Translations under genes and position numbers: made by a program | Shown: positions 62,949-64,000 of the stretch, piece after piece | Position numbering within the stretch: position 1 is the first letter of the stretch | Layout of the letters: every line of letters begins with the position of its first letter | DNA from: Peronospora farinosa | Taxonomy: Eukaryota > Oomycota > Peronosporomycetes > Peronosporales > Peronosporaceae | Length of the DNA: 64,000 nucleotides | Assembly: GCA_947646735.1 (NCBI GenBank) | Contig: CANTFK010000799.1 | Coordinates: 1-64,000, forward strand | Direction of reading: 5' to 3' | Notes under the pieces: generated by a model | What the model was told of the DNA's origin: nothing | Database searches by the model: none | What the model saw: only the letters and a program-made list of their open reading frames with translations

Positions 62949-64000
62949 GGACGGACCTACAAGCGAGTTGTTCGAGGCCGTCGAAGACTAAATGCCGGAG
63001 GCATCCTCAGTTGAGGTGCTCCAACTTGTCTTGGCATCTGCCGAGGAGATATTAAATCTCTCGCAGATGACGTGGGGATCTGTTCCTGTCCAAATTTAAG
63101 GAAGGAAAGATCCACGAGATAGTCGCACCAGTTCCAGAAGAGAACGTGGTGGACTGTTGCTCTTCATCCACAATGGATGAGAGCGTCTTTGGAAACCGAC
63201 AAGAAGAAACGGTTAGCTGCTCAAGGCTGGGATGCCTTGAAGGACAGCCCGTTCTATGATGTTCTGTGGAAACACCGTGATGTGTTTCCAGCAGAAGTGC
63301 TGAGCCGCCTACCGGCCGATAGGGGCATCAGGCACGAGATTGACCTGGAGCCTGGCATGTGACCAGGCAATGGCCGTTGCCGAAGGAACAAGTCGATTAC
63401 ATCGATGAGTTCTTCGACAAGCGAGCTAAGGCGGGACATATACGTGAGAGCAAGTCGCCTCACTGCAGCCCTACCTTCTGTATGCGTAAAGCCACGGGTG
63501 GATGGCGCGTGGTTCATGCTTATAATAAGCTGAACTCGGCCACCATTCCGGCTCAAACGCCGATCCCGCGGAAAGATGTTTTGTTGAATTCCATGGGAAA
63601 GTCAACTATCTTTTCCGCGTTGGATCTGAAGGATGGCTACTATCAGGTTCTCATGAGAGGTACCGATGTAGCCGAAACGGCAGTAAGCACCCCAAGCGGT
63701 ATGCTTTGGGAGTGGCTTGTGATGCCACAAGGGTTGAAAAATGCTCCGGCAACATTCAACCGAGTGGTGGCTCACGTGATGCGTCAGCACCGTTTCTACG
63801 CGCCCCATTACTTTGACGATGTATTCGTGCATAATAGGGCGGAGGACGGTCTGAGCGCGATAGTGTCGAACAAGCGTCATTTAGACGCTGTGTTGCAGAC
63901 TCTGGGTGACGCCCAATTATACGTTAACTTGCAAAAGTGCGTAATAGGGGTCCCCGAGATACCTGTACTGGGCTGCTTCGTAGGTGCACATGGTGTACGA
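62949..64000 (+). pseudogene. RT region of element C, incomplete
   Basis: An ORF at 63177-63362 ends EPGM then TGA, exactly as in element A. The next frame carries KATGGWRVVHAYNKLN, MPQGLKNAPATFNR and HYFDDVFVHN up to the window end. The catalytic YFDD box is intact; the frame is not. Confidence 0.88.

Larger units (their letters stand above)
60291..64000 (+). mobile_element. Element C: second copy of the element A family, runs off the window
   Basis: LTR, PBS, gag, protease and part of RT are present in the same order as in element A and with very similar sequence. Gag is uninterrupted by another element. It shares with A the protease D-to-Y change and the RT-region stop, and adds its own frameshift in gag. 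The 3' half, including any antisense ORF and 3' LTR, lies beyond 64000. Confidence 0.93.

Noticed and set aside
1..64000. CRISPR arrays, bacterial operons, tRNA or rRNA genes
   Set aside because: No regular spaced repeats, no Shine-Dalgarno-driven operons and no cloverleaf or rRNA sequence were recognised; introns and gene types are eukaryotic.

Overview
The window looks like nuclear DNA of an oomycete, probably a plant-associated Peronosporales species. The evidence is short (about 60-110 bp) GT-AG introns in otherwise compact genes, initiator-like TCATTYY elements just upstream of starts, oomycete-style gene content, a signal-peptide protein with an RSLR motif, and Ty3/gypsy elements with chromodomains. 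The species cannot be named from sequence alone.

Bases 1 to about 34,050 are a gene-rich housekeeping block. In order they hold an SR-rich nuclear protein, a kinesin-6-like motor divergent from EMC10, a truncated P-type-ATPase-like gene, phosphatidylserine decarboxylase, eIF3j, a secretory cyclophilin, a membrane-tailed fatty aldehyde dehydrogenase, an eIF4B-like protein with a W2 domain, an INPP4-like phosphatase, a CocE/X-Pro-peptidase-like protein lacking the nucleophile serine, a ubiquitin-like plus Tudor-knot protein, two tandem cytochrome b561 paralogues, a BAG-Hsp20 fusion and a small secreted, probably GPI-anchored protein. Themes are translation initiation, ER and membrane-lipid biology, and protein quality control. 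Single-base indels in A-rich tracts interrupt the SR-rich gene and eIF3j; these may be assembly errors.

Bases about 34,800-50,414 are a nested retrotransposon. Element A (plus-strand chromovirus-type Ty3/gypsy, LTRs 34883-35478 and 49818-50414) has its gag split by element B (minus-strand, LTRs 35838-36155 and 42950-43268), with an imperfect 5-bp target duplication. Each carries a long open frame on the strand opposite to pol in its 3' part: 481 codons uninterrupted in A, and about 457 codons broken by only two TGA stops in B. Fragments of an NPEPL1-like aminopeptidase flank element A in opposite orientations.

Bases 50,405-60,290 are a rearranged, gene-poor zone. It holds a truncated aminopeptidase copy, a broken M13 metallopeptidase, a nearly complete aminopeptidase with a disrupted N-terminus, a truncated duplicate of the BAG-Hsp20 gene, two degenerate copies of an unidentified repeat, the candidate RXLR-type effector at 57683-57994, and a relic zinc-finger repeat whose second copy lies near base 250. 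From 60,291 to the window end is element C, a second copy of the element A family, sharing a lost protease aspartate and an RT-region lesion with A.
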